A stretch of DNA of 64,000 bases from Pantanalinema sp. GBBB05 (GTDB lineage Bacteria > Cyanobacteriota > Cyanobacteriia > Leptolyngbyales > Leptolyngbyaceae). The notes below the pieces were generated by a model, which did no database searches, had not been told where the DNA came from, and worked only from the letters and a program-made list of their open reading frames with translations. The stretch is from positions 78,798-142,797 of the forward strand of contig VRZD01000017.1 of the NCBI GenBank assembly GCA_016743235.1, given 5' to 3'. Position numbers and translations under genes: made by a program. This document shows, in pieces, positions 53,119-62,416 of the stretch; positions within the stretch are counted from its first letter, which is position 1, and every line of letters begins with the position of its first letter.

Positions 53119-54204
53119 TTAAGTTTTTTGCGATCCCTCAGTTATTTTTTGTAAACGTTGTTGAGTCAGTTCTCCAGCCAGTTCTAGCGCAGCTCGCATA
53201 CTGGCAGCATCCGCGATTCCTCGTCCGGCAATGTCAAACGCCGTGCCATGATCCGGAGAAGTACGAATGAAAGGTAAGCCGATGGATGTATTGACGGCTC
53301 GATCGAACGCCATTAGCTTAACTGGAATTAATCCCTGGTCGTGATAAAGCGCTAGATAAGCATCGTGAGCTGTAGTTCCCGGTCTAGAGCCATACCAAGC
53401 CTGTCCTGGTTTGACCCAAAGTGTATCGGGAGGAATCAGTCCATCTAGTTGCACATGGGGTAAGCGGCGACGAGCGGATTCTAGCCAGGGCAGCAAGTCA
53501 TCCTGTTCTTCGTGTCCGAGTTGTCCCTGTTCGCCACTGTGGGGATTGAGTCCAGCGATCGCAATGCGGGGGGTAGTCAGCCCAAAATCTTGACGGAGAC
53601 AGTCCACTAACAGATCCAACTTGCGGTTGAGCAATTCCGGAGTCAGGGCATCGGCTACCTGCCGTAACGGAATATGGGTAGTAGCCAGCAAGGTGCGTAA
53701 TGTCCAGCCAGTATGGGGCGATCGCGCCACAAACAACATGCCGAATCGCTCCACTCCTGACATTTCTGCCAGCAGTTCCGTTTGTCCTGGATAGTCATGT
53801 CCTGCCGCTTTCCAAGCCGATTTTGCGATCGGGGCAGTGACAATTCCTTGCACACCTCCAGCTAGCGCTTGGGCGATCGCAGTTTCTAAATACCGGAAAC
53901 TAGCGGCTCCACTAGCCGCATTGCCTTGTCCTGGATTAATTTGTTGGATGATTTCTGGCTCTAAAGGAATGTCTAGGATCGTTAATTGCTCTGGATTTGC
54001 CAGTTGAATATCGGGAACGACCCGCCGCAACTGCCGATAGGTTTGCTCTAATAGCGATCGTGTGCCAACGACCGTAATCTCCCATTGTTGACTGCTCTGG
54101 GGATCTGCCAATGCTTTTAACACCACTTCGGATCCAATCCCTGCCGGATCACCTAACGTGACTGCCAACCGAGGACGGGAGGATGGCTTGCGATTTAGAT
54201 TCAT
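53119..54204 (-). CDS. pdxA: 4-hydroxythreonine-4-phosphate dehydrogenase PdxA
   Basis: A 361-residue NAD-dependent enzyme that oxidises 4-phosphohydroxythreonine in the deoxyxylulose-5-phosphate-dependent route to pyridoxal phosphate. Visible motifs are LAVTLGDPAGIGSEVVLKAL, TAPIAKSAWKAAGHDYPGQT, LNPHSGEQGQLGHEE and LYHDQGLIPVKLMAFDRAVN, followed by LPFIRTSPDHGTAFDIAGRG. The metal-binding His residues of these motifs are present. It is 62 bases downstream of dnaB on the same strand, so the two may share transcription. The length is normal. Confidence 0.96.
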   Translation of the reverse strand: MNLNRKPSSRPRLAVTLGDPAGIGSEVVLKALADPQSSQQWEITVVGTRSLLEQTYRQLRRVVPDIQLANPEQLTILDIPLEPEIIQQINPGQGNAASGAASFRYLETAIAQALAGGVQGIVTAPIAKSAWKAAGHDYPGQTELLAEMSGVERFGMLFVARSPHTGWTLRTLLATTHIPLRQVADALTPELLNRKLDLLVDCLRQDFGLTTPRIAIAGLNPHSGEQGQLGHEEQDDLLPWLESARRRLPHVQLDGLIPPDTLWVKPGQAWYGSRPGTTAHDAYLALYHDQGLIPVKLMAFDRAVNTSIGLPFIRTSPDHGTAFDIAGRGIADAASMRAALELAGELTQQRLQKITEGSQKT

Positions 54205-54266
54205 GCGTCATGCTGCCAATTGCCAGACGATCGAGTATAGCGAAGCAGCTTCTCCAACGACCAGTC

Positions 54267-55622
54267 TTACGTTGGTCGATTGGGCGCGGCTAGATTCCGG
54301 AACTGCGTAAATTGTGATTCAAACAATAGCTTGACTGTCCCCGTAGGTCCATTTCGGTGTTTGGTTAGAATCACTTCGGCAATGCCGCGATCGGGAGTAT
54401 CCGGATTGTAGTACTCGTCCCGATACAACATCATGATCAAGTCTGCATCCTGCTCGATCGCTCCGGATTCGCGAAGATCAGACATCATTGGGCGTTTGTT
54501 GGTACGGGACTCAACGCTCCGGCTTAACTGGGAGAGAGCAATCACTGGAACAGCCAGTTCCCTGGCTAACCCTTTCAGCGATCGGGTAATTTTCGACAAT
54601 TCTTGTACGCGGTTGTCGCTACCACCTTCCATTAATTGTAAGTAGTCCAATAAGATTAATCCGAGTGCGCCCCCCTGTTCTGCCTGGAGCCGTCGCGCTT
54701 TGGAGCGCATCTCGTTGACACTAATATTTGGCGTGTCATCAATAAAAATTGGAATTTGTGACAACGTACTAATTGCATGACCCAACGGTTCCCATTCCTG
54801 CTGGCTGACCCGTCCTGCCCGCAATCGCCCACTCTCGATCCGAACTTCACTGGCTAACAGGCGTTGAACTAATTGCTCCTTGGACATTTCTAAGCTATAG
54901 ATTGCCACGGGTAGCTTATGAAAGGCCGCAATGTTCCGAGCAATGTTCATGACGAAGCTGGTTTTTCCCATTGACGGTCTGCCAGCAACGATGATTAAAT
55001 CCGATCGCTGGAAGCCTTGGGTCATTGCATCCAGATCATAAAAACCGCAGGATAGTCCTGGTAACACCATGCCCAGAGAGCGGCTTTCAATATCTGAGAA
55101 GGTATGGGTGAGAATATCGGAGGCGGCCATCAACCCTTGTTGCGGGCGATCCTGGGTGACATTAAATACTTTTTGTTCTGACTGATCGAGGATGTCTTCT
55201 AAATCTTTGTTGGTGTCATAGCCAAGATGGGAAATTTCACTACCGGCTTGAATTAGCTTCCGGCGCATGTATTTTTCCATCACCAAATTGGCATAGCGAT
55301 CGATATTGACGGCACTGACTGTGCGATCGATCAACTGCACCAATTTACTCTGCCCACCCACTTTATCTAAGAGTTCGCGATCGCGCAGCCAAGCCGTGAT
55401 GCTCATTAAGTCCGTGGGACTACCCTGGCTTTGCAGTTGGATCGCGGCTCGATAGATTTCTTGATGGGCGCTCAGATAAAATGCCTCCGGGCGCATTAAA
55501 TCAGCGACCCGGTTAATTGCCTCTGGATCGAGTAGGATTCCTCCCAGAATAGCTTCTTCAGCTTCAATGTTTTGGGGAGGGAGGCGATCTTGATAGACCT
55601 GAAAGTTAAGTTCCTGAACCAT
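54267..55622 (-). CDS. dnaB: replicative DNA helicase DnaB
   Basis: A 451-residue helicase of normal length, without an intein (many cyanobacterial DnaB genes have one). The N-terminal domain has LPPQNIEAEEAILGGILLDP and the linker TQDRPQQG. The RecA-like domain has GRPSMGKTSFVMNIA (Walker A), IYSLEMSKEQLVQRLL, LIFIDDTPN-like and LILLDYLQLM (Walker B), and DADLIMMLYRDEYY near the end. It unwinds DNA at the replication fork and loads with DnaC-like helpers and primase. rplI lies upstream on the same strand and pdxA downstream. Confidence 0.97.
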   Translation of the reverse strand: MVQELNFQVYQDRLPPQNIEAEEAILGGILLDPEAINRVADLMRPEAFYLSAHQEIYRAAIQLQSQGSPTDLMSITAWLRDRELLDKVGGQSKLVQLIDRTVSAVNIDRYANLVMEKYMRRKLIQAGSEISHLGYDTNKDLEDILDQSEQKVFNVTQDRPQQGLMAASDILTHTFSDIESRSLGMVLPGLSCGFYDLDAMTQGFQRSDLIIVAGRPSMGKTSFVMNIARNIAAFHKLPVAIYSLEMSKEQLVQRLLASEVRIESGRLRAGRVSQQEWEPLGHAISTLSQIPIFIDDTPNISVNEMRSKARRLQAEQGGALGLILLDYLQLMEGGSDNRVQELSKITRSLKGLARELAVPVIALSQLSRSVESRTNKRPMMSDLRESGAIEQDADLIMMLYRDEYYNPDTPDRGIAEVILTKHRNGPTGTVKLLFESQFTQFRNLAAPNRPT

Positions 55623-55965
55623 GACACGCTGCTAAAGAAGGGCTGGGACGGGGAATCGAGGGGACTTTGCCACAGGTACTCTGAATTGAATCCCCACACT
55701 ATACCGTTAGTTATTCTAGACTTAACCAGATTTAGTGTTGTTGTAGATTTTTTAGCATAACTAAACACTAGTCATAAAAACTCTAGTCGTTAATCGCCAT
55801 AATGCTTATTGTTAAGGTATTGAAGTTTTTGGTACCTGTGTACTACTCTAGCAAGTAGCTAGGTGTTTCACCATACATTAATTAGTTTTGATCATAAAAA
55901 GAGAGACACGAAACTTCGTGTCTCTCTAGTTGGGTTGTCTGTGTTATGCCGTACTAGCTCTGATG
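55623..55965. other. gap between rplI and dnaB
   Basis: 343 bases, A/T-rich, with the rplI terminator near the rplI end and a gene-free remainder that should contain the dnaB promoter. I see no ORF of note, and no repeat besides the terminator stem. Confidence 0.5.
55895..55927 (-). terminator. intrinsic terminator of rplI
   Basis: A 13-base perfect inverted repeat, AGAGAGACACGAA at 55900-55912 and TTCGTGTCTCTCT at 55915-55927, with a two-base loop. The A5 run at 55895-55899 becomes a T5 tract on the minus strand. It lies 38 bases downstream of rplI and has a classical terminator layout. Confidence 0.88.
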
Positions 55966-56424
55966 TTATGCAGACACAACATGAATTTCTAAGCTAGCCG
56001 TCACTTCAGGGTGCAGCTTGATGTCAGCTCTATACGTGCCTAGCTTGTGAATTTCTGGCAACGTAATCGTCCGCCGATCGACTTCCTGCTTGGTCATGGA
56101 CAGGATAGCATCGGCAACTTCCTGATTAGTGACTGTACCGAAGATGGCTTCCTTCTCACCGACTTGCTTGGCGATCGAGAGGCTACCAATCCCTTCTAGG
56201 GCTTTCTTCGTCACTTCAGCTTGTTGCTTCAGTTCTAATAACCGTTGGCGTTCCAGTTCCCGCCGCCGCTCGACTTGCCGCAGAATGCCAGGATTTGTGT
56301 GAACTGCCAACCCTTGCGGCAGTAGATAGTTCCGAGCATAACCAGGGGCTACCTCGACTAGATCCCCAGCTTTACCTAGCTTGTTAACATCCCGGTTAAG
56401 AACTAATTGCACACGCTTAGCCAT
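55966..56424 (-). CDS. rplI: 50S ribosomal protein L9
   Basis: A 152-residue protein of normal L9 length. The N-terminal RNA-binding domain has VQLVLNRDVNKLGKAGDLVEVAPGYARNYLLPQGLAVH, which includes the conserved L9 signature. A long helix with many Arg, Glu and Leu residues (about 52-80) connects to the C-terminal domain (IFGTVTNQEVADAILS, KLGTYRADIKLHPEVTA). It binds 23S rRNA near the L1 stalk. It is followed on the same strand by its terminator and then dnaB; the order rplI-dnaB is widespread in bacteria. Confidence 0.97.
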   Translation of the reverse strand: MAKRVQLVLNRDVNKLGKAGDLVEVAPGYARNYLLPQGLAVHTNPGILRQVERRRELERQRLLELKQQAEVTKKALEGIGSLSIAKQVGEKEAIFGTVTNQEVADAILSMTKQEVDRRTITLPEIHKLGTYRADIKLHPEVTASLEIHVVSA

Positions 56425-56516
56425 ACGCTTCCCGACAATCTCATGAGGTGATATTAAATCCGTTGGCTAACAGATCGATAGCCGCCAGAGGACTTCAACG
56501 GGTCAATAAAGACCGA

Positions 56517-56588
56517 TGGGCAGTATAGGATTTGAACCTATGGCATCCTGCTTGTAAGGCAGGCGCTCTACCGCTGAGCTAACCGCCC
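56517..56588 (-). tRNA. tRNA-Val(UAC)
   Basis: Reading the minus strand from 56588 to 56517 gives a complete 72-base cloverleaf. The acceptor stem GGGCGGU pairs with ACUGCCC (one G-U pair), with discriminator A. The D-arm is AGCUCAGCGGUAGAGCG, the anticodon loop is CUUACAA with anticodon UAC (valine), and the T-arm loop is GGUUCAAAUCC. The 3' CCA is not encoded. It lies between the rplI and DUF2227 genes and does not carry an inserted element. Confidence 0.95.
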
Positions 56589-56734
56589 GTGAAAAACGTG
56601 TTTTGCACACGGTTATTAAATATAGCAGACCTTTTTTGATTTCGCTAGGCTTCTGGAAAAAAATCTTGTAAGTTAGTGGTCAGAGCCGATCGCAAATCTG
56701 CCTCATTTCCCCTATCCGTCGGATTTCCACCATT

Positions 56735-57382
56735 ATGCCTTCCGGTCGCACCCATGACCGTATTACTCTCTGGAGCTTGCCCCTCATCGCCACGATCGCG
56801 TTTGAGCGGACTCGCAGTGGCGGCTTAACGTTGCTGGTAGCGGGGGGCTTCTTATTCAGTGGATTAATGTTTGGTCCTGATCTAGACATTCATTCCCGGC
56901 AATATTTACGGTGGGGCTGGCTCCGGTGGATCTGGCTACCCTATCGGCGGAGTATGCGGCATCGATCGTTCTGGTCGCATGGACCCATCGTCGGTACGAT
57001 CGTCCGGGTGGTCTATTTGGGCTGTTGGCTGCTGATTTTTGTGGGCTTAGCAATTGTGCTGAGTGCAATCGTCTGCCAACTGGCAGGTCTTTTGGATCAG
57101 TGGTACGACCTGATGCAGCAGGTTATCAGAAGTGGTGAGGGTGGAATTGGGCAATTATTCCAACACTATGCACTGGAATTGATTGCCTTAGTGATTGGGT
57201 TGGAACTGGGAGCGCTGAGCCATAGTGTGAGTGATTGGTGTGGCTCCCGGTATCGCCGCTGGCGGAATCGTTATTTTCCTAAGCAGAAGGGCGATCGTTC
57301 TGCTGCTTCGTCACCAGCTTCACATCCTGTAGTGGAACTGCCAACCTTACCAGATCCTCTACCACCAGACTCGCAATCGTAG
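56735..57382 (+). CDS. DUF2227-family putative metal-binding membrane protein
   Basis: A 215-residue protein. It starts with MPSGRTHDRITLWSLPLIA, has four hydrophobic segments (about 25-45, 85-110, 140-165) and shows FGPDLDIHSRQYLRWGWLRWIW followed by MRHRSFWSHGPIVGT, the metal-binding His/Asp pattern of DUF2227. ALSHSVSDW near residue 160 adds more His and Asp. The family is widespread and its reaction is unknown. The C-terminus is Ser/Pro-rich. mazG follows after 46 bases. Confidence 0.8.
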   Translation: MPSGRTHDRITLWSLPLIATIAFERTRSGGLTLLVAGGFLFSGLMFGPDLDIHSRQYLRWGWLRWIWLPYRRSMRHRSFWSHGPIVGTIVRVVYLGCWLLIFVGLAIVLSAIVCQLAGLLDQWYDLMQQVIRSGEGGIGQLFQHYALELIALVIGLELGALSHSVSDWCGSRYRRWRNRYFPKQKGDRSAASSPASHPVVELPTLPDPLPPDSQS

Positions 57383-57428
57383 CCAGGCTGATAGCGACAA
57401 CATATTTATTCCCTTAATTTGGTAAACG

Positions 57429-58265
57429 TTGGATATGGTGAACTTGGAAAATCTGGAGTCCCACGCCGCTATTCTGGAAGCCGTACAACGACTGGTCGAG
57501 GTCGTTGCCCAGTTACGATCGCCGCAGGGTGGTTGTCCCTGGGATTTGGCACAAACCCCGCAAAGCCTAATTCCTTACGTAATTGAGGAAGCCTATGAAA
57601 CCGTTGATGCGATTCAAACGGGAAATGCTCAAGCGATCTGTGAAGAATTGGGGGATTTACTGCTACAGGTCGTGCTGCAAGCTCAAATTGCCAGTGAAAC
57701 GGAGCAGTTTACTCTAGCGGAAGTGGCGCAGCAAATTAGTGATAAATTGGTGCGGCGACATCCCCATGTATTCGACGATCTAGAAGTCGAGAGCATGGAC
57801 GAGCTACACCGCAATTGGGAGCAGATTAAAGCGGTAGAAAAGGGAGAAGACCCACATGCCGTCAAACCCTTGAGTCAGACATTACACCGCTATGCCCGAT
57901 CGCTGCCCCCGTTAATGGCCAGTATGAAAGTTTCCCAAAAAGCGGCAGCCGCTGGACTGGAATGGGCATCGATCGCGGGGGTGTGGGACAAATTCCACGA
58001 AGAACTGGAGGAATTTCGGGAGGCGTTAGCTGGGGAGGACAAAGCCCATCAGCAAGCCGAGTTAGGAGATTTGCTGTTTAGTCTAGTGCAGTTAGCCCGC
58101 TGGCATGAGCTTGATCCGAGTGAAGCGATTCAAGGCACCAATCGGCGGCTAATTCAACGGGTGGAATTGATGGAACAGGTGATCGATCGTCCGCTATCGG
58201 ACTACTCGATTGAGCAGCTAGACCAATTGTGGGAACAGGCAAAAGCGAAACTGAAAGGACAGTAA
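57429..58265 (+). CDS. mazG: nucleoside triphosphate pyrophosphohydrolase MazG
   Basis: A 278-residue two-domain MazG protein. It hydrolyses NTPs to NMP and pyrophosphate and lowers (p)ppGpp or removes damaged nucleotides. The first MazG domain has the metal-site pattern GGCPWDLAQTPQSL, VIEEAYETVDAI and EELGDLLLQVVLQAQIA. The second has LEEFREAL and AELGDLLFSLVQLARW. Length and motifs are typical of the E. coli-type enzyme. It runs into the TlyA gene with only four bases between them, so they form an operon. Confidence 0.94.
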   Translation: MDMVNLENLESHAAILEAVQRLVEVVAQLRSPQGGCPWDLAQTPQSLIPYVIEEAYETVDAIQTGNAQAICEELGDLLLQVVLQAQIASETEQFTLAEVAQQISDKLVRRHPHVFDDLEVESMDELHRNWEQIKAVEKGEDPHAVKPLSQTLHRYARSLPPLMASMKVSQKAAAAGLEWASIAGVWDKFHEELEEFREALAGEDKAHQQAELGDLLFSLVQLARWHELDPSEAIQGTNRRLIQRVELMEQVIDRPLSDYSIEQLDQLWEQAKAKLKGQ

Positions 58266-58269
58266 CTCT

Positions 58270-59091
58270 ATGCCTGCAAAACAACGTTTAGATACTTTAC
58301 TAGTGGAGCTTAACCTCTGTGAAACCCGACAGCAGGCACAACGGCTGATTCGAGCGGGTGAAGTAATGGTCAATCAGCAGGTAATTGATAAACCTGGAAC
58401 CGAGGTGAACGTGGCGGCTCAGGTGCAGGTGCGGCAACGATCTCCGTATGTCTCGCGCGGTGGCGAGAAATTAGCCAAGGCGATCGCGGAATTTGCGATT
58501 CCGGTAGAGGGTCGGATTTGTTTAGATGGTGGCATTTCCACGGGGGGCTTCACCGATTGCTTATTACAGTCCGGCGCGATCCATGTTTATGGCATTGATG
58601 TCGGCTATGGGCAGGTAGCCTGGGGCTTGCGCCAAGATCCGCGAGTCACGTTACGGGAGCGCACGAATTTTCGGCATTTGACGGCTACTGACCTGTATGG
58701 TGACGATCGCCCTTGGGCAGATTTAGGCGTGATGGATGTGTCATTTATTTCGCTGACCAAAGTATTACCAGCTCTGTGGCAACTGTTGCGTTCACCCAGA
58801 GAAGTTGTCTTGTTGGTGAAACCACAGTTTGAAGTGGGGCGTGATCGTGTCGGTAAGCATGGCGTAGTGCGGGATCCGAGAGATCAAGCGATCGCCATCC
58901 AGCAGGTTTTGCAAGCAGCGGAGGCACTGGGTTGGCAGTACCAGGGGCTGACTTGGTCGCCCTTACAGGGACCTGCCGGAAATATTGAGTATTTACTATG
59001 GTTAAAGGATCAGGGTAGTCCTGACCCAACTACTCCTGCCTTGGACGCCCTGATCCAGGTAGCTCAAACTGCCCAGCAAGCGTTGAAGTAG
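58270..59091 (+). CDS. TlyA-family RNA methyltransferase
   Basis: A 273-residue protein with an N-terminal S4 RNA-binding domain (about 1-60: MPAKQRLDTLLVELNLCETRQ-type start and RAGEVMVNQQVIDKPG) and a Rossmann methyltransferase domain. The SAM site reads CLDGGISTGGFTDCLLQ (usual LDVGASTGGFTDCLL) with IDVGYGQVAWGL, followed by the catalytic-region DVSFISLTKVLPAL and KPQFEVGR. TlyA enzymes 2'-O-methylate rRNA (16S C1409 and 23S C1920) and some confer haemolysin names. Directly follows mazG. Confidence 0.9.
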   Translation: MPAKQRLDTLLVELNLCETRQQAQRLIRAGEVMVNQQVIDKPGTEVNVAAQVQVRQRSPYVSRGGEKLAKAIAEFAIPVEGRICLDGGISTGGFTDCLLQSGAIHVYGIDVGYGQVAWGLRQDPRVTLRERTNFRHLTATDLYGDDRPWADLGVMDVSFISLTKVLPALWQLLRSPREVVLLVKPQFEVGRDRVGKHGVVRDPRDQAIAIQQVLQAAEALGWQYQGLTWSPLQGPAGNIEYLLWLKDQGSPDPTTPALDALIQVAQTAQQALK

Positions 59092-59097
59092 ATTGGG

Positions 59098-59928
59098 CTA
59101 ATTCTCGTCCTGAACCACGGCTTGGAATCGAGGATCGGTACGGATTCGGTTAAAGTTAGGGTCGGTATTTGCCATTAAGCGGCAGAGATAGGGACTGAAA
59201 TCGATCGCCCGCTTTAGATAATCTACAGCTTTTTCAATATGTTCTTGGAGAGCATAGCAACAGGCAATGCCATACCAGGAATTCGCATTTCGGGGTTTAA
59301 CTTGCAGCGCTTTCTCAAAACTGGCAAGAGAGTCAGCAAACTGTCCCAGTTTTGCCAGTACCATGCCCCGATAGTTCCAGGCATAGTGGCATCTAGGGTT
59401 AATAATTAGGGCATTATCCAGGCTACAAAGGGCTTCTTTATAGCGATTAAGACAACTTTGAGCGACGGCTTTGTTGTACCAGGCTTTGTAGCTGTCAGAT
59501 TTAAGTTCCAATACTTTGTCAAAACTGGCGATCGCTTCCTTATATCGACACAAGCTCATCAACGCCTTGCCATGATTCTGCCATGCCCGGTAGTCATCCG
59601 GCTGGAGCTTCATTGCCCGATCGAAGCTAGACAATGCTTCCTCGTAACGAGTGAGTTTGGCGAGGGCAATCCCTTTACCTTGCCAAGCTGGAGCGAATTT
59701 GGGCTGAATTGCCAGTGATCGCTCAAAGCTCTTGACGGCATCTTCATACTGCCCTGAGCCTTCTAAGGCATAGCCGCGACAACTCCAGGCTTTGTAATCA
59801 TCGGGCTGCACAGCAAGAACACGATCATACTTAGTGACAGCCCGCTCGTAATGACCCAGTTCCCGGAGAACATGCCCTTGACTGTAAAGAATTTGCGAGT
59901 CTTCAGTCTGGTTCATAGCAATGCTCAA
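59098..59928 (-). CDS. TPR repeat protein (7 repeats)
   Basis: A 276-residue protein composed of seven tetratricopeptide repeats of 34 residues (about 9-245), each with the pattern of Trp or Gly near position 4, Gly8, Ala20 and Pro32. A C-terminal tail follows with ANTDPNFNRIRTDPRFQAVV. No signal peptide or membrane segment is seen. The repeats form a helical scaffold for protein partners. It is the last in transcription order of four tandem minus-strand TPR genes. Confidence 0.88.
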   Translation of the reverse strand: MSIAMNQTEDSQILYSQGHVLRELGHYERAVTKYDRVLAVQPDDYKAWSCRGYALEGSGQYEDAVKSFERSLAIQPKFAPAWQGKGIALAKLTRYEEALSSFDRAMKLQPDDYRAWQNHGKALMSLCRYKEAIASFDKVLELKSDSYKAWYNKAVAQSCLNRYKEALCSLDNALIINPRCHYAWNYRGMVLAKLGQFADSLASFEKALQVKPRNANSWYGIACCYALQEHIEKAVDYLKRAIDFSPYLCRLMANTDPNFNRIRTDPRFQAVVQDEN

Positions 59929-60002
59929 AGTGACGATGTCTAGGAGGAGGAAATTGAAAGTATTATGCCCTGTTTCTGGGATGAAGCAGGCAAATCCAGC
60001 GG

Positions 60003-60242
60003 TTACGGCTGTGGGGAGGGTGGGGCATCGGTTGGGGCAGTAGGAGCCAATGTTGAACGCTCCAAGGCTTTTTGTTGTACATCTTTTGCGGTCGATCGAG
60101 CTTTGCTAACGGGAGTGGTTACGGCTGGAGGCGCCTCGCTCTTTGGGGAGGAAGAGCTGGGTGAACGTGGAGCTGTGGCGACACATCCCAGCATCAGGCT
60201 TAGTCCTCCAAGGATGAAACAAGCAGGGAGGAGTTTAACCAT
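60003..60242 (-). CDS. small lipoprotein
   Basis: A 79-residue protein with a lipoprotein signal peptide: positive start (MVKLLP), a hydrophobic stretch and lipobox LMLGC with Cys20. The remainder is rich in Ser, Pro, Ala and Thr and probably disordered. It lies between two TPR genes on the same strand. It has no recognisable family; surface anchoring of an unstructured tail is inferred. Confidence 0.6.
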   Translation of the reverse strand: MVKLLPACFILGGLSLMLGCVATAPRSPSSSSPKSEAPPAVTTPVSKARSTAKDVQQKALERSTLAPTAPTDAPPSPQP

Positions 60243-60337
60243 AACGTCAACTCTAAATGGTGAATATCGCCTAGCTTAACTCAGTCATTTGGCGGAATGA
60301 CAATCTTGCAATTCTTAGATAACAAGGTTGAAACCAA

Positions 60338-60366
60338 AATGCTAATAGCAAACTGCCATTAGCATT
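60338..60366 (-). terminator. terminator-like hairpin after a TPR gene
   Basis: AATGCTAAT at 60338-60346 and ATTAGCATT at 60358-60366 form a nine-base stem with an 11-base loop. Minus-strand reading continues with TTGG. It is about 30 bases downstream of the TPR gene at 60398-61216 (minus) and is a moderate terminator candidate. Confidence 0.5.
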
Positions 60367-60397
60367 TGTGATGGAGTGGAACTATTGTGTGGCAGAG

Positions 60398-61216
60398 TTA
60401 GCCGTTAATTAAGGCAAGGAATCGTTCGTCGCTCCGTAGACCATCAAAATCAGAGTTGGTTTTAGCAATTTCGCGATACTCCTGCGGATTCAGTTCTACG
60501 GCTCGTTGCAGGTTGCTAAAGGCGAGATCATAGTTGCCCTGTAAGGCATGACAACAGGCTTTGTTATAAAGGGTGTTGGGAGCATCAGGTTTGAGTTCTA
60601 AGGCTTTGTCGTAGCTAGCGATCGCTTCCTCGAGTTGCCCTAGGTGGTACAGGGCATTACCCCGGTTACTCCAAGCTTCCTCAAAATCTGGCTTAAATTC
60701 CAAGGCTTTGTCGTAACTGGCAACGACATGCTCTAACTTGCCTAGCTGCCGCATGGCTAGCGCTCGGTTGTACCAAGCCCAGTAATAATCAGGTTTGAAC
60801 TCGATCGCCCGATCATAACTATTGACGGCTTCTTCATAGCGTCCTAGATTCCGCAGGGAAATGCCCCGGTTGTACCAAGCCCACTGATAGTTCGGTCTAA
60901 ATTTAATCGCTTGATCATAGCTGACGATCGCTTCCTCGTAGCGTTGCAGATCGTCCAAGGCGCTACCCCGATTATTCCAGGCTTCTGGAAATCCAGGTTC
61001 ATAGGCGAGTGCTTCGTCATAGCTGGCGATGGCTTCTTCATACCGACCCAGATGATAGAAGGCATTGCCCCGGTTATACCAAGTATCTGGATAGTCCGGT
61101 TGTAGCTCTAGCACCCGATCATAGGTAGCGATCGCCGCTTCGTAGTCTTTTTGTTTATTCAGGTAAAGCCCTTTCTGAAACAAGAAGATGACTTCAATGT
61201 CTTGAACGTGGCTCAT
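60398..61216 (-). CDS. TPR repeat protein (7 repeats)
   Basis: A 272-residue protein from the ATG at 61216, preceded by AGGAGAGG; an upstream in-frame ATG at 61279 is less likely. Seven near-consensus TPRs (about residues 4-240, e.g. AWYNRGISLRNLGRYEEAV) are followed by a tail with AKTNSDFDGLRSDERFLAL. This tail is shared with the two neighbouring seven-repeat TPR proteins. No signal or membrane segment. The repeats are close to one another, suggesting recent duplication within the gene. Confidence 0.88.
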   Translation of the reverse strand: MSHVQDIEVIFLFQKGLYLNKQKDYEAAIATYDRVLELQPDYPDTWYNRGNAFYHLGRYEEAIASYDEALAYEPGFPEAWNNRGSALDDLQRYEEAIVSYDQAIKFRPNYQWAWYNRGISLRNLGRYEEAVNSYDRAIEFKPDYYWAWYNRALAMRQLGKLEHVVASYDKALEFKPDFEEAWSNRGNALYHLGQLEEAIASYDKALELKPDAPNTLYNKACCHALQGNYDLAFSNLQRAVELNPQEYREIAKTNSDFDGLRSDERFLALING

Positions 61217-61445
61217 AACCTCTCCTGTAGGAATACGGGTGTAGGGTGTGGGATGAAGGACGAATCGTGTATGGTGCAAACCGTCATCCAGGTATAGGAG
61301 ATGACAGTTTTCTGTAGCTATGTATTAAAGGTGCCCAGTAGGGATGAGAGATGAACAGATAAGGACAAAGATTTGTCGAAGCACCATAGAGTTAAGGAAA
61401 ACCTGGCAGCCAGGGGCGGGGAATGACCAAAATGAACCATGTCTG

Positions 61446-62273
61446 TTAGTGATCTTTATGGAGTAATGTGCGGAAGGATTGAGATTCTAGGAGTTGATGA
61501 AAGTCGGCATCAATCTTGGCTAATGCTCGGTATAAGCTGGGATTGAGTTTAATCGCGCGTTGTAGGTAACTTAGTGCCAAGTCAGAGTCGTTTTGTAAGG
61601 CATAACAACGAGCTTTGTGGTACCAGGCATCTGGGTTATTTGGCTTGCATACCAAAGATTGGTCGAAGCTGGCGATCGCCTCTTTAAAACATCCCAACTT
61701 CCTCAATACTGTGCCTCGGCAGTTCCAAATGTAGTAGCAGTCAGGCTTTAAGGTGATCGCGTGATTTAGGCTCGTCAACGCCTCTTCCAAGTGACCGAGA
61801 TTGGATAACATGCGGCTGCGATGATACCAGGCTTTATAGTGGTTAGGAGTTAAATCAATCACGCGATTAAAGCTGTCCAATGCTTCGGGATACCGTTGCA
61901 AATGTACCAGGGCATTCCCTCGGTTGTACCAGGCTTTGGCATCTCGCGAGTTCAGCTTTAAGGTACGGTCGAAACTAGCCAGAGCTGGTTCATATTGCCC
62001 TAGGCTTGCCAAACTAATCCCCTGCCCATGCCATGCTAAGGCAAATTCTGGATTCACTTTCAGTGCCTGAGCAAAGCTGGCGAGAGCTTCCTGATGATGA
62101 CCCAGGTGTGCTAGTGCATAACCACGATAATTCCAAACCTCATATAGATCAGGTTGCACGGCTAGGAGCTTATCGTAGCGAACGATCGCCCCTTCATAGT
62201 GACCAATTCCATATAGTGTATTACCGTGACTATACCAGGTTACTGGATCAGGTGTTGCCAGATCATGCTCCAT
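61446..62273 (-). CDS. TPR repeat protein (7 repeats)
   Basis: A 275-residue protein with seven TPRs (about residues 9-245), somewhat more divergent than those of its neighbours (for example WNYRGYALAHLGHHQEALAS). It ends with the tail ALAKIDADFHQLLESQSFRTL, related to those of the two shorter paralogues. No membrane or signal segments are seen. Its function would be protein binding. Intergenic spacing to the next genes is 140-230 bases, so each gene may have its own promoter. Confidence 0.87.
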   Translation of the reverse strand: MEHDLATPDPVTWYSHGNTLYGIGHYEGAIVRYDKLLAVQPDLYEVWNYRGYALAHLGHHQEALASFAQALKVNPEFALAWHGQGISLASLGQYEPALASFDRTLKLNSRDAKAWYNRGNALVHLQRYPEALDSFNRVIDLTPNHYKAWYHRSRMLSNLGHLEEALTSLNHAITLKPDCYYIWNCRGTVLRKLGCFKEAIASFDQSLVCKPNNPDAWYHKARCYALQNDSDLALSYLQRAIKLNPSLYRALAKIDADFHQLLESQSFRTLLHKDH

Positions 62274-62416
62274 AGCTAACTCAAGCGCAGGACTTTCCTA
62301 TTCTTAGAGTTACCGAAAGATTATGAGAACTATCTAAAGATGTTTAAGGCTTTTGTGAATCCTTGACTGGGAAAATTTGGTTAGGCTCTATGGATCATCT
62401 GTACATGTACTGCTGT

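Noticed and set aside
54267..55622. DnaB intein
   Set aside because: The protein has normal length (451 residues) and its Walker A and later motifs are contiguous, so no intein is inserted.
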